From: an uncultured Bacteroidales bacterium
Lineage (GTDB): Bacteria; Bacteroidota; Bacteroidia; Bacteroidales; UBA932
Direction: 5' to 3'
Length of the DNA: 64,000 bases
Assembly (NCBI GenBank): GCA_900319855.1
Contig: ONQC01000003.1
Coordinates: forward strand, 28,628-92,627
Part shown: piece after piece, positions 26,785 to 36,100 of the stretch
How the letters are laid out: each line of letters begins with the position of its first letter
How positions within the stretch are numbered: the stretch's first letter is position 1
Made by a program: the position numbers and the translations under genes
Notes under the pieces: generated by a model
Database searches by the model: none
The model's input: only the letters and a program-made list of their open reading frames with translations
Told to the model about the DNA's origin: nothing

Positions 26785-29700
26785 ATGAAACAGACTGTAC
26801 TGCGCATATATGACTTCCTGACGTCGCACAAAAGGACGGCCTTCCTTTTGCTGTTGGCGGTGGGAATCCTCTGTGCCGTGTCCGCACTCCGGATGAACTA
26901 TGACGAAGACATTTCGGCGTTCCTGCCGCAGGGCGCGGACAGCCGTCGCTATTCGGCTGTTTACGAACGCCTTGGCGGACAGGACCGGATGGCGGTTTTC
27001 TTCGAGGGTGGCGATCTGGACAGTCGGCTGGACGCCATGGCCGCGTTTGAGGAAATCTGGGCTGAGACCGATACGGCCGGCCTGGTTCCGGGCCTGGAGG
27101 CACGAGCCGGAGACACCGCCGTTACGGACGTACTGGCCTTTCTTTCCGCCAACTGGCCTTATTTCCTGACGGAAAAAGACTTTGCGCGGGCGGACTCCCT
27201 GCTGGCACTGCCCGGCTATGTCCCGCAGCGGATGGAAGAAGACCGCGATGCCCTGTATTCTCCGGTGTCCTCGCTCTCTTCCGCCTATTTCCGCTCGGAT
27301 CCCCTGGGCCTGTTCTCCCCGGTCCTGGGACGTCTTGAGGCCCTCAATCCCACCGGTGGAAACCATTTGGAAGACGGTTTCCTGATGACCCCGGACGGCC
27401 AGGCCGGCGTTGTCTTCTTTACCTCGCCCTTCGGTGGCAGCGAGACCGGCCGGAACGGGAAACTGGTGAACTTGCTGGAGACGGTGAAGGCCAAGGTCAT
27501 GGAGTCCTGTCCCGGGATTACGGTCACTTCGACCGGCGGACCGGAGGTCGCCGTGGAGAACGCCCGCCGGATCAAGAAGGACAGTGCCCTGGCCCTGCTG
27601 CTGGCCGCTGTGTTGATCTGTATCGTCCTGTGGCTGTCCTACCGCCGCTGGTCCGATGTCCTGTGGATCCTGCTGTCCATCGCCGCCGGCGCCCTCTTCG
27701 CGCTGGGCATCATCGCGCTCTTCCGCTCCAGCGTGTCCATCATCATCCTGGGCATCGGATCGATGATCATCGGCATCGCCGTGAATTATCCCCTGCACTA
27801 TATCGACCACCTGAAATACCAGCCCGACAAGCGGAAAGCCCTGGCCGAACAGGTCAATCCGCTGCTGATCGGCAACATCACCACCGTCGGCGCCTTCCTG
27901 TCCCTGCTCCTGCTCAAGGCCCAGGCCCTGCGGGATTTCGGGTTCATCGGGGCCATGATGCTGGTTGGTACGATCCTCTTCGTGCTGGTTTTCCTCCCGG
28001 TCTTCGCACCGGCGGACAACGCGCCGCGAAAGACCCTGAAACTGGACCTGGACCGCCATGTCCGGCTTTCCGGCAAAGGACGGACCCTCTGTTTCCTGGC
28101 CTTCCTCTGCCTGACCGCCGTCTTCTGGGTGCTCAGCACCCGGATCTCCTTCGACGGAGACATGCACCATATCAACTACATGACACCGGCCCAGAGCCGG
28201 GGCTTCGACCTGCTGCAGGAGCTCTCCGGCGAAAACGACAGTCTCCGGACCGTGTATATCGTTGCCGAAGGCGCCGATGCGGAAGAAGCGCTGGAGCGGG
28301 CGGAAGCCATGCCTGCGGGCAGCTCTTCCATCCTTCCGTTCCTGCCGTCCGCACAAACGCAGGCCCGGCGGATCTCCGCCTGGAATGCTTTCCTGCAGAG
28401 ACATCCGGACCTCGGCTCCGCCGTTGCCGTTGCCGCTTCCCGGACCGGGTTCGCCCCGCAGGCCTTCCAGCCCTTCCAGGACCTGCTGGACCGGGAGTGG
28501 ACGGTCCGTCCGGATTCCCATTTCGCCCCGTTGACCCAGACCGTCGGACAGGCGCATTTCCTGCCCGGAGAGGACAAGGTGCAGATTGTCAATTACCTGA
28601 AGGTTCCTTCCGTTGAGGCCGACGCTACGTGTGCAGCCTTGCGCGGTAGATTGCCGGAGGGGACCTTCTGTTTCCATTCCGGAGATGTGTCCGGTGCGCT
28701 GGTCGGCCTGCTGTCGGAGGATTTCGACAAGGTCGGCCTGATCTGCAGCCTGATTGTGTTCTTCTTCCTGTGGCTCTCCTTCGGGAGCCTGGAACTCAGC
28801 CTGATGTCCTTCCTGCCGCTGGCTGTGGGCTGGATCTGGATCCTGGGCACGATGCGGCTTTTCGGCCTGCAGTTCAACATTGTCAACATCATCCTGGCGA
28901 CCTTCATCTTCGGCCAGGGAGACGACTATACGATATTCATGACCGAGGGCCTGATGTACGAGTATGCGACGGGCAAGAAGATCCTGCGTTCCTACAAGAA
29001 CGCCGTCGTCCTGTCCGCGCTGATCATGTTCATCGGCATCGGCGCGCTGGTGACGGCCCGGCATCCCGCCATGCGTTCGCTGGGACAGGTGACGGTGATC
29101 GGCATGTTCACGGTCGTGCTGATGGCCTATTACCTGCCGCCGCTGGTGTTCCGCTGGCTGACCACGCACAAGGGCCAGGCCCGCAAGACCCCCCTGACCT
29201 TCCGCCAGATGGCCTCCACGGCCTACATCAGCGTGGTGTTCTTCATAGCCATGCTGGTCCTGAGCACCTGGGCCTTCTGCTATTTCCTGATCGGGAAGGA
29301 TTCGGAGAAGAAACGGCTGCGCTACCACCGGGTCATCATGAAGGTAGCCCGCCGGGCGATCAAGACCATCCCGGGCGCTCCGTATTCCCTGGACAATGCG
29401 GTCGGCGAAGACTTCTCCAAACCGGCCCTGTATGTCTGCAACCACCAGTCCCATTTCGACGTACTGGCCCTGCTGGCCCTCCAGCCCAAGTTGGTGTTCA
29501 TGACCAACGACTGGGTCTGGAATTTCCCTCTGTACGGCTACCTGATTCACAAGGCGGAGTTCTATCCGGCCTCGAACGGAATCATCAAGAACCTCGACCA
29601 TATGAAAGGGCTGGTCGCACGCGGCTATTCCGTGGCCATCTTCCCGGAAGGGACGCGCAGTGAAGACTGTCATATCCAGCGGTTCCACCGCGGGGCTTTC

Positions 29701-30234
29701 CTTGCGGCCCGGGAACTGGGGCTGGAGATCCTGCCGCTGCTGATCCATGGGTTCGGCCACGCCCTTCCCAAGCACCATTTCTGCCTGCACCAGGCCGCCC
29801 TTTCCCTGAAAGTGTACCCGCGCATGACCGTCCCCGACGGGGACATGGCTGCGTTCACCCGCAGCATGCGGGCCTTCTATAAACGGGAATACGCCGCTGT
29901 CAGCCGCGAGCGGGAAACGCCGGCCTACCTGGCGCCGCGGGTGCGGGACAACTATGTCTACAAGGGACATGACGCCTTGCAGGAGTGCCGGCGGGCCCTT
30001 CGCCCGGAAGTGTTTGCGGAGATTGCGGCCCGGCCGTCCGGGACCGCCGTGCTGCCGGATGCGGGCTGCGGGGTGTACGCCCTGCTGCTGGCCCTGAGCC
30101 GGCCGGATATCGGCGTGACAGCCTATATCGCGGAGGAAGATGCTTATCTGACGGCCGTCCGTTGTCCGGATGTGCCGGAAAACCTGACCTATATCCATGG
30201 CACCGCACCGGTTGCGGAGGAGGCGGCCGTATGA
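26785..30234 (+). CDS. MMPL/RND-type exporter fused to a PlsC-like acyltransferase and a methyltransferase-like tail
   Basis: A 1149-residue protein. Residues 1-830 are an MMPL (RND) transporter with about 12 membrane helices in two halves, each with a periplasmic loop; the second core has FIFGQGDDYTIFMTEG. Then come a membrane-proximal linker and a lysophospholipid acyltransferase domain with NHQSHFD (about 885) and FPEGTRS (about 952), the two catalytic motifs. The last about 80 residues contain PDAGCGVYALLLALSR (about 1090), which looks like SAM-binding motif I of a methyltransferase, but the domain is cut short. Aryl-polyene clusters often encode MMPL exporters. The ATG at 26785 fits better than an in-frame TTG 24 codons upstream. 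The next gene starts at its stop. Confidence 0.85.
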   Translation: MKQTVLRIYDFLTSHKRTAFLLLLAVGILCAVSALRMNYDEDISAFLPQGADSRRYSAVYERLGGQDRMAVFFEGGDLDSRLDAMAAFEEIWAETDTAGLVPGLEARAGDTAVTDVLAFLSANWPYFLTEKDFARADSLLALPGYVPQRMEEDRDALYSPVSSLSSAYFRSDPLGLFSPVLGRLEALNPTGGNHLEDGFLMTPDGQAGVVFFTSPFGGSETGRNGKLVNLLETVKAKVMESCPGITVTSTGGPEVAVENARRIKKDSALALLLAAVLICIVLWLSYRRWSDVLWILLSIAAGALFALGIIALFRSSVSIIILGIGSMIIGIAVNYPLHYIDHLKYQPDKRKALAEQVNPLLIGNITTVGAFLSLLLLKAQALRDFGFIGAMMLVGTILFVLVFLPVFAPADNAPRKTLKLDLDRHVRLSGKGRTLCFLAFLCLTAVFWVLSTRISFDGDMHHINYMTPAQSRGFDLLQELSGENDSLRTVYIVAEGADAEEALERAEAMPAGSSSILPFLPSAQTQARRISAWNAFLQRHPDLGSAVAVAASRTGFAPQAFQPFQDLLDREWTVRPDSHFAPLTQTVGQAHFLPGEDKVQIVNYLKVPSVEADATCAALRGRLPEGTFCFHSGDVSGALVGLLSEDFDKVGLICSLIVFFFLWLSFGSLELSLMSFLPLAVGWIWILGTMRLFGLQFNIVNIILATFIFGQGDDYTIFMTEGLMYEYATGKKILRSYKNAVVLSALIMFIGIGALVTARHPAMRSLGQVTVIGMFTVVLMAYYLPPLVFRWLTTHKGQARKTPLTFRQMASTAYISVVFFIAMLVLSTWAFCYFLIGKDSEKKRLRYHRVIMKVARRAIKTIPGAPYSLDNAVGEDFSKPALYVCNHQSHFDVLALLALQPKLVFMTNDWVWNFPLYGYLIHKAEFYPASNGIIKNLDHMKGLVARGYSVAIFPEGTRSEDCHIQRFHRGAFLAARELGLEILPLLIHGFGHALPKHHFCLHQAALSLKVYPRMTVPDGDMAAFTRSMRAFYKREYAAVSRERETPAYLAPRVRDNYVYKGHDALQECRRALRPEVFAEIAARPSGTAVLPDAGCGVYALLLALSRPDIGVTAYIAEEDAYLTAVRCPDVPENLTYIHGTAPVAEEAAV

Positions 30235-31094
30235 GACTGCTCCTGGTTCTCCTGCTGACCCTACTCGCCGGAACCGGCTCCGTCCCGGTCCGGGAGGGGA
30301 CCGCCCATCCGGCCCGGAAGGTCGTGATGGACCGGTATCTGCCGGAAGGGGATCCGGTCGCTTCGGTGGTCGTCTGCCCGGGAGGCAGCTACCATTGGCT
30401 GGACCTGGATGCGGAAGGAGCGAAGGTCGGCCAGTGGCTGGCCGACAATGGTATCGCAGCCTATGTCCTGCATTACCGGGTGGCGGGTGTGCCGAGTTTT
30501 ATTACCCATTATCGCCTGTTGCTGCGCGGCCGCCGGCATCCGGACATGATCTGCGACCTCCAGCGGGCGATCCGCCTGGTCCGGGAAGAACAGACCGGAC
30601 CCGTCGGGGTCATGGGCTTTTCCGCAGGCGGTCACCTGGTCCTGAGTGCCGGCGAATTTGCCGGTACGGATTTCAACCGGGACGGATCGCCGGACGGGGG
30701 GTCGCTGCGTCCGGACTTCATAGCCGCAATTTATCCGGTCGTGACCCTGACGGATGAACGCTATGTCCACAAACGTTCCCGCAAGGGACTGTTGGGCGAG
30801 ACAAGCCGGATTCCGATGCGGGACTCCCTGTCGCTGGAACGGCACGTTCCCGCGGACATGCCCCCGGTGTTCCTGCTGAACTGTACGGACGATCCCATCG
30901 TGGACTGGCACAACTCCGTCCTGATGGATTCCGCCCTGACGGCGGCCGGCGTGCCCCACCGGTATGTCCGTTACCAGCGGGGTGGCCACGGTTTCGGTGC
31001 CGATCCGGCCAAGATGGGTCCGGAAACGGGCGCGTGGCAAAATGAATTTTTGGAATGGTTCCAACAATGGAAGAATGACTATGACCATGATTGA
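30231..31094 (+). CDS. Secreted alpha/beta hydrolase (esterase-like)
   Basis: 287 residues with an N-terminal hydrophobic signal (MRLLLVLLLTLLAGTGS). The oxyanion region VCPGGSYHWL, Ser in GFSAGGH, Asp in NCTDDPIVDW and His in RGGHGFG give a full triad. It resembles acetyl/carbohydrate esterases of the BD-FAE/dienelactone type. In this context it may remove or transfer an acyl group on the exported product outside the inner membrane; that is inference. It overlaps the exporter stop by 4 bases. Confidence 0.82.
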   Translation: MRLLLVLLLTLLAGTGSVPVREGTAHPARKVVMDRYLPEGDPVASVVVCPGGSYHWLDLDAEGAKVGQWLADNGIAAYVLHYRVAGVPSFITHYRLLLRGRRHPDMICDLQRAIRLVREEQTGPVGVMGFSAGGHLVLSAGEFAGTDFNRDGSPDGGSLRPDFIAAIYPVVTLTDERYVHKRSRKGLLGETSRIPMRDSLSLERHVPADMPPVFLLNCTDDPIVDWHNSVLMDSALTAAGVPHRYVRYQRGGHGFGADPAKMGPETGAWQNEFLEWFQQWKNDYDHD

Positions 31095-32391
31095 GCAAGA
31101 TATTGAATTCCGCAGTCCGGAAGAGATCAAGGCCTTCCAGGAAGGCCTGCTGGCCGATGCCCTGCGTTATTTGGCAGAGCACTCCGCCTATTACCGCCGG
31201 ATGTTCGACCGGTACCATATCGACATCGCCTCGATCCGTACGATCGAGGACCTGCAGAAGATTCCCTTTACCGAGAAGAAGGACCTGCAGTTGTTTAACG
31301 AAGAGTTCCTGTGCTGCCCGAAATCCGCCATCGTGGATTACGTGACCACCTCCGGCACCCTGGGCGATCCGGTGACCTTCGGCTGTACCGAGAAAGACCT
31401 GCAGCGCCTGGCTTACAACGAAAAGAAATCGTTTGCCTGTGCCGGAGTCAAGCCGGGTGACATCGTTCAGCTGATGACGACCCTGGACAAGCGCTTCATG
31501 GCGGGCCTGGCCTATTTCCTGGGCCTGCGTGAACTGGGTGCCAGCGTGATCCGTGTGGGAAACGGCATCCCGGAACTCCAGTGGGACACCATCCAGCGGC
31601 TGAAACCGGATACGATCATGTGCGTTCCTTCCTTTATCCTGCGGCTGATCCAATACGCCGAGGAACATGGGATTGATTATCAGAATTCCAGCGTCCGCCG
31701 GATCATCGGCATCGGCGAGGGCCTGCGGGACCAGGATTTCAACCTGAACCTGCTGGGCCGCCGGATCAAGGAGAAATGGGATGTCGAGCTCTTCGCGACC
31801 TATTCTTCCACCGAGATGGGCGCGACCTTTTCCGAATGCCCCCATGGATGCGGAGGGCACGTCCATCCGGAACTGATTATCGTCGAGATCATCGGCGATG
31901 ACGACATGCCGGTTCCGGACGGCGAAGTCGGCGAAGTGGTGGTCACGACCCTCGGCGTCGAGGGGATGCCGCTGCTCCGGTTCCGGACCGGGGACATGGC
32001 GGCGAAGGTGACGGGACAGTGTGCCTGCGGCCGCTGGTCCTACCGCCTGACCCCGCTGGTGGGCCGCAAGAACAACATGATCAAGCTCAAGGGGACGACC
32101 CTGTATCCGCCGGCCGTCAATGACGTGCTGGACAATACGGACTATGTGGAGAATTATGTGGTGATCGTCCAGGACAGCGATGCCGGTACGGACGACGTGC
32201 TGATCCAGCTTGGCCTGAAATACCAGCCCGCCTTCGACGTCATCAAAGACCTCAAGGACAAGTTCCGCTCGCGGATCCGCGTGGCTCCGCGCATCGAAAT
32301 CCTGCCGGTCGCGGCGGTCGCAGCGGTCAATTACCCTGCAAAATCCCGTAAACCTGTGAAATTCATTGACAAACGTGCCCATCATGTTTGA
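31081..32391 (+). CDS. PaaK-type aryl-acid CoA/ACP ligase of the polyene cluster
   Basis: 436 residues, ANL superfamily of phenylacetate-CoA ligase type. Conserved pieces are VTTSGTLGDPVTF (ATP loop), YSSTEMGATF and LLRFRTGDMAAKV. It probably activates an aromatic acid (such as a hydroxybenzoate or hydroxycinnamate) to start the polyene. Three consecutive in-frame ATGs occur (31075, 31081, 31087); I chose the middle one, and all overlap the upstream hydrolase. C-terminal part ends in the ligase lid with VNYPAKSRKPVKF. Confidence 0.85.
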   Translation: MTMIEQDIEFRSPEEIKAFQEGLLADALRYLAEHSAYYRRMFDRYHIDIASIRTIEDLQKIPFTEKKDLQLFNEEFLCCPKSAIVDYVTTSGTLGDPVTFGCTEKDLQRLAYNEKKSFACAGVKPGDIVQLMTTLDKRFMAGLAYFLGLRELGASVIRVGNGIPELQWDTIQRLKPDTIMCVPSFILRLIQYAEEHGIDYQNSSVRRIIGIGEGLRDQDFNLNLLGRRIKEKWDVELFATYSSTEMGATFSECPHGCGGHVHPELIIVEIIGDDDMPVPDGEVGEVVVTTLGVEGMPLLRFRTGDMAAKVTGQCACGRWSYRLTPLVGRKNNMIKLKGTTLYPPAVNDVLDNTDYVENYVVIVQDSDAGTDDVLIQLGLKYQPAFDVIKDLKDKFRSRIRVAPRIEILPVAAVAAVNYPAKSRKPVKFIDKRAHHV

Positions 32392-33529
32392 CGATATCCG
32401 TCCGTTTACCGATGCCGAGATTTCCGCTGCGATGCAGCGGATGGCCGACCATCCCTTGTTCCCGAAGGTGTGCGGCTGGCTCTTCCCGGAACGCCCCGCA
32501 GAGCAGGTGGCAGCGGCCGTGCGCGGCTGCCGGACGGCGGAGGAGTTCCAGCTTCGCTTCATGCTGCCCGTGGTCGAGTCCATCGTGGAGAAGACTACGG
32601 ACGGCGTGACCTGCACCGGGTTGGAGAAACTGGATCCCGGGATGCGGTACCTGTTCGTCTCCAACCACCGGGACATCGCGCTGGATGCCGCCATCTTCCA
32701 GGTCCTGCTGACCCGTGGCGGCCACCGGACCTCGGAGATTTCCTTCGGGGCGAACCTGATGGCGGGAGATTTCGTCATCGATTTCGGCAAATCCAACAAG
32801 ATGTACCGGGTCGAGCGGCCGGATACGGTGTCCTCGCCCCGGGCCTTCCTGGATGCTTCCCGCCGCCTGTCCGCCTATATCCGGGACACCGTGACCCGCA
32901 AAGGGGAATCCGTCTGGATCGCCCAGCGGAACGGCCGGACCAAGGATGGCCGGGATTTTACCGACCAGGGCATCATCAAGATGTTCGGGATGAGCGGGAA
33001 AGGCGACCAGGCCTCCAACCTGGCCGACCTGCATATCGTTCCGCTGTCGGTCTCTTATGAGTGGGAACCCTGCGAACTCGGCAAGGCGGTCGAGCGCTAC
33101 TGCATCCGTCACCACGGCTCCTATGCCAAGCAGCCCGGCGAAGACCTGGCCAGCATCCTGGACGGCGTGATGCGGCCCAAAGGCCGCGTGGCCTTCCATG
33201 TCGGCGCTCCCGTCACAAGGGAAGACCTGGCTCCTTTCGCCGGTCTCCCGCACAACCGGTTCAACAAGAAGGTGTGCGATTTGCTGGACGGAAGGATCCG
33301 GCCTGCCTTCCGGCTGTATCCCAACAACTATGTTGCCGCCGACCTGATTTCCGGCCAGCCCCTTCATGCCGACCGATACGCGGAGGCGGATGTCCGGCGT
33401 TTCCAGGGACACTTGGACGAGATCCTCTCCGGCCTGCCGGCGCTGCTGCGCGATGAGCCCGGGGCTCCGGAAGAAATCCGTATGCTGCTGACAGATACCT
33501 ATGCAGCACCTGTTTTGCAAACCCTTTAA
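32384..33529 (+). CDS. Lysophospholipid acyltransferase-like protein
   Basis: 381 residues, PlsC/PlsB-like. The catalytic motif is NHRDIALDAAIFQ (NHxxxxD), and later blocks (IAQRNGRTKDGRDFT) match the glycerol-acyltransferase pattern, with a variant of FPEG. It is soluble or membrane-associated, with no clear membrane helix. Together with the LpxL-type protein and the domain in the MMPL fusion, it is the third acyltransferase of the cluster. It overlaps the ligase by 8 bases. Confidence 0.82.
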   Translation: MFDDIRPFTDAEISAAMQRMADHPLFPKVCGWLFPERPAEQVAAAVRGCRTAEEFQLRFMLPVVESIVEKTTDGVTCTGLEKLDPGMRYLFVSNHRDIALDAAIFQVLLTRGGHRTSEISFGANLMAGDFVIDFGKSNKMYRVERPDTVSSPRAFLDASRRLSAYIRDTVTRKGESVWIAQRNGRTKDGRDFTDQGIIKMFGMSGKGDQASNLADLHIVPLSVSYEWEPCELGKAVERYCIRHHGSYAKQPGEDLASILDGVMRPKGRVAFHVGAPVTREDLAPFAGLPHNRFNKKVCDLLDGRIRPAFRLYPNNYVAADLISGQPLHADRYAEADVRRFQGHLDEILSGLPALLRDEPGAPEEIRMLLTDTYAAPVLQTL

Positions 33530-33540
33530 GATTTGATATC

Positions 33541-34767
33541 ATGACTGCAGATCGCAGAGTCGTCATCACCGGCATGGGCATCTGGTCCTGCCTCGGCACC
33601 ACATTGGATGCGGTGCGGGACTCGCTGTATACGGGCAAGTCCGGCATCGTACTGGACCCGGTCCGCAAACAGCTGGGCTTCCGGTCCGGACTGACGGCCG
33701 CCCTTCCGATTCCGGAACTCAAAGCCGAACTCCCGCGTTCCCAGCGGGTCTATATGCCGGAGCCGGCCCAATATGCCTATTGCGCGACCCGGGATGCCCT
33801 GGCCCAGGCGGGAATCGACCGGGATTTCATTGACCGCCATGAGGTCGGACTGCTGTACGGCAACGACAGCACGGCGGATGCGGTCTACAAGTCCGTGGCG
33901 AAGATCGTTGAGAAAAAAGATACGATGCTCTGCGGCTCCGGCGCCATCTTCCAGTCCATGAATTCGACGGTGACGATGAACCTGGGCGTGATCTTCCACC
34001 TGCGCGGCATCAACCTGACTGTTTCCGGGGCCTGCGCCAGCGGTTCCCATGCGATCGGCCTGGGGGCGCTGCTGATCCAGAACGGCTTGCAGGACATCGT
34101 GGTCTGCGGCGGGGCGCAGGAAGTCAACCCGGCGGCGACTGGTTCCTTTGACGGGATCTCGGCCTTCTCCGTAAGGGAGGATGCCCCTGAGCGGGCCAGC
34201 CGGCCTTTCGACCGGGACCGGGACGGACTGGTTCCCGGCGGCGGTGCGGCCACGCTGGTCCTGGAGAGCTACGAAAGCGCCCGCCGGCGCGGGGCGACGA
34301 TCCTCGCCGAGGTACTGGGTTATGGATTCTCCTCCAACGGCGAGCACATTTCTTCGCCCAACGTGGACGGTCCGGCCCGTTCGCTTGAGATGGCCATCCG
34401 CCGCTCCGGTGTGGATATCCGGGAGATCGGCTACATCAACGCCCATGCGACCTCGACCCTGGTCGGGGACGCCAACGAAGCCAAGGCCATCTACCGGGTC
34501 TTCGGCGACCAGCGGACCGAGGTGACCAGCACCAAGAGCCAGACCGGCCACGAAATGTGGATGGCCGGGGCGAGCGAGGTGATCTATTCGATCCTGATGA
34601 TGAAGAATGGCTTCATCGGCGGAAACATCAATTTCGAACATCCGGATGAGGATTCCGCCAAATTGCTGATTCCTTCGCAAACGATTGAGAAACATTTCGA
34701 TACATTCCTTTCCAATTCCTTCGGTTTCGGAGGGACCAATTCGACGCTCGTGATCCGGAATGCCTGA
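33541..34767 (+). CDS. Beta-ketoacyl-ACP synthase (FabB/FabF-like), third complete KS
   Basis: 408 residues with a complete triad: Cys165 in GACASGSH, His302 in NAHATSTLVGD, His337 in TGHEMWMAG. Typical C-terminal SFGFGGTNSTLV. Of the cluster's KS proteins it is closest in length to FabF. No Cys-less partner follows. It may prime or extend the chain at a different stage. It overlaps the FAD oxidoreductase by 8 bases. Confidence 0.9.
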   Translation: MTADRRVVITGMGIWSCLGTTLDAVRDSLYTGKSGIVLDPVRKQLGFRSGLTAALPIPELKAELPRSQRVYMPEPAQYAYCATRDALAQAGIDRDFIDRHEVGLLYGNDSTADAVYKSVAKIVEKKDTMLCGSGAIFQSMNSTVTMNLGVIFHLRGINLTVSGACASGSHAIGLGALLIQNGLQDIVVCGGAQEVNPAATGSFDGISAFSVREDAPERASRPFDRDRDGLVPGGGAATLVLESYESARRRGATILAEVLGYGFSSNGEHISSPNVDGPARSLEMAIRRSGVDIREIGYINAHATSTLVGDANEAKAIYRVFGDQRTEVTSTKSQTGHEMWMAGASEVIYSILMMKNGFIGGNINFEHPDEDSAKLLIPSQTIEKHFDTFLSNSFGFGGTNSTLVIRNA

Positions 34768-36100
34768 CGTACTCGTCATAGGGGCGGGCCTCGGCGGCCT
34801 GGAATGCGGCCATATCCTGGCACGCAACGGCTACCGTGTGACCGTCCTTGAAAAACAGGCGGGACCCGGCGGTGCCCTGCAAGGCTTCCACCGGGGGCGG
34901 TATTCCTTTGACACGGGCCTGCACTATGTCGGCGGCCTGGGGCCGGGAGAGTCGCTGGAGTGGCTGATGCGCTACCATGGCCTGCTGGACCTTCCCTGGC
35001 GGCGGCTGGACAGCAGCGAAGAGGTCATCGTTGACGGGCGGAGCTGGACGGTTCCTTCCGGTTATGCGGCATTCGTCCCCGGGATGGCGGAACAGTTCCC
35101 GGGACAGGAGAAAGCCCTGTCGGCCTATCTGGCTGCCCTGCAGGAGGTTGCTTCCGGAATCCGGGACCTTCGTGCCGACCACGGGCCGTCGCTGCGTCGT
35201 TCGGCGGCTGCTTTCCTGGAGGAGACGATTCCGGACCCGCTGCTCCGGAAGGTGCTGGGCGGCCGGACCCTGCGGATGGACATGGACCTGGAGACCCTCC
35301 CGTTCTATGTCTATGCGCAGATCAGCGCCTCCTTCCTCCAGAGCGCGTGGCGGCTGGAAGGGGAGAGCATGCAGATACCGGAGCGGCTGTGCGAACGGAT
35401 CCGGGCCCTGGGCGGCCGCATCCTGACCGGGAAAGAAGCGGTCCGGATTGACTCCGGCCGGGTTACGACGCAGGATGGCGAGATTTTTGAAGCGGATCAT
35501 ATTATATCCGACCTCCCCCCGTCTGTGACGGCGGCCCTGGTCCCAGCGATTCGCCCGGTTTATGCACGGCGGCTGGCCCGGCTGCCGGAGAGCTACGGGG
35601 TTTTTTCGGTTCATATCGGCCTGAAACCGGAGCGTTTGCGGTATGTGGACCACAGTATTTCCTTCGAAGACGGGATGCTGGTCCATTTCCGTGTTCCGAA
35701 AGGCGACTGGGCGGAGACCGTGGAGTTGTTGCTGCCGGTGAGGGAATGGCCTTCCCGGCGGGGATCGGATTATACGGTTTGGAAAAAGGAATTGGCGCAG
35801 CAGTGTATCCTTCAGGCGGCCCGGCGGCTGCCCGCGCTTCCCGACGCCATCGAAGCGGTGTATACCAGTTCACCGCTGACCTGGCAGGCCTATACGGGCT
35901 CGGCGTCGGCCTTCGGGATCCGGAAGGATTTCCACAGCCCGGAGCTGACTTTCCTCAGTCCGCGGACCCCGGTCCCGGGACTGTACCTGACCGGACAGAA
36001 TGTGAACCTGCACGGTGTCCTGGGAGTCAGCATGACGGCCCTGCACACCTGCGCCCAGATCCTGGGCTATGACAAGATAGAAGAAGACTTTGGTTTATGA
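34760..36100 (+). CDS. FAD-dependent oxidoreductase (phytoene-desaturase/retinol-saturase-like)
   Basis: 446 residues. The dinucleotide-binding motif VLVIGAGLGGLECGHILARN opens the protein, and GPGGALQGFHRGRYSFDTGLHYVG and C-terminal GLYLTGQNVNLHGVLGVS are the FAD-binding ends of the amine-oxidase/CrtI family. Such enzymes add or remove double bonds in conjugated lipids, so it could tune the polyene. It is overlapped 8 bases by the upstream KS and 4 by the ketoreductase. Confidence 0.85.
   Translation: MPDVLVIGAGLGGLECGHILARNGYRVTVLEKQAGPGGALQGFHRGRYSFDTGLHYVGGLGPGESLEWLMRYHGLLDLPWRRLDSSEEVIVDGRSWTVPSGYAAFVPGMAEQFPGQEKALSAYLAALQEVASGIRDLRADHGPSLRRSAAAFLEETIPDPLLRKVLGGRTLRMDMDLETLPFYVYAQISASFLQSAWRLEGESMQIPERLCERIRALGGRILTGKEAVRIDSGRVTTQDGEIFEADHIISDLPPSVTAALVPAIRPVYARRLARLPESYGVFSVHIGLKPERLRYVDHSISFEDGMLVHFRVPKGDWAETVELLLPVREWPSRRGSDYTVWKKELAQQCILQAARRLPALPDAIEAVYTSSPLTWQAYTGSASAFGIRKDFHSPELTFLSPRTPVPGLYLTGQNVNLHGVLGVSMTALHTCAQILGYDKIEEDFGL

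Noticed and set aside
26656-30198. Very long minus-strand open frame opposite the MMPL fusion gene
   Set aside because: Low-complexity Gln/Asp/Gly-rich product, an expected shadow of a GC-rich gene.
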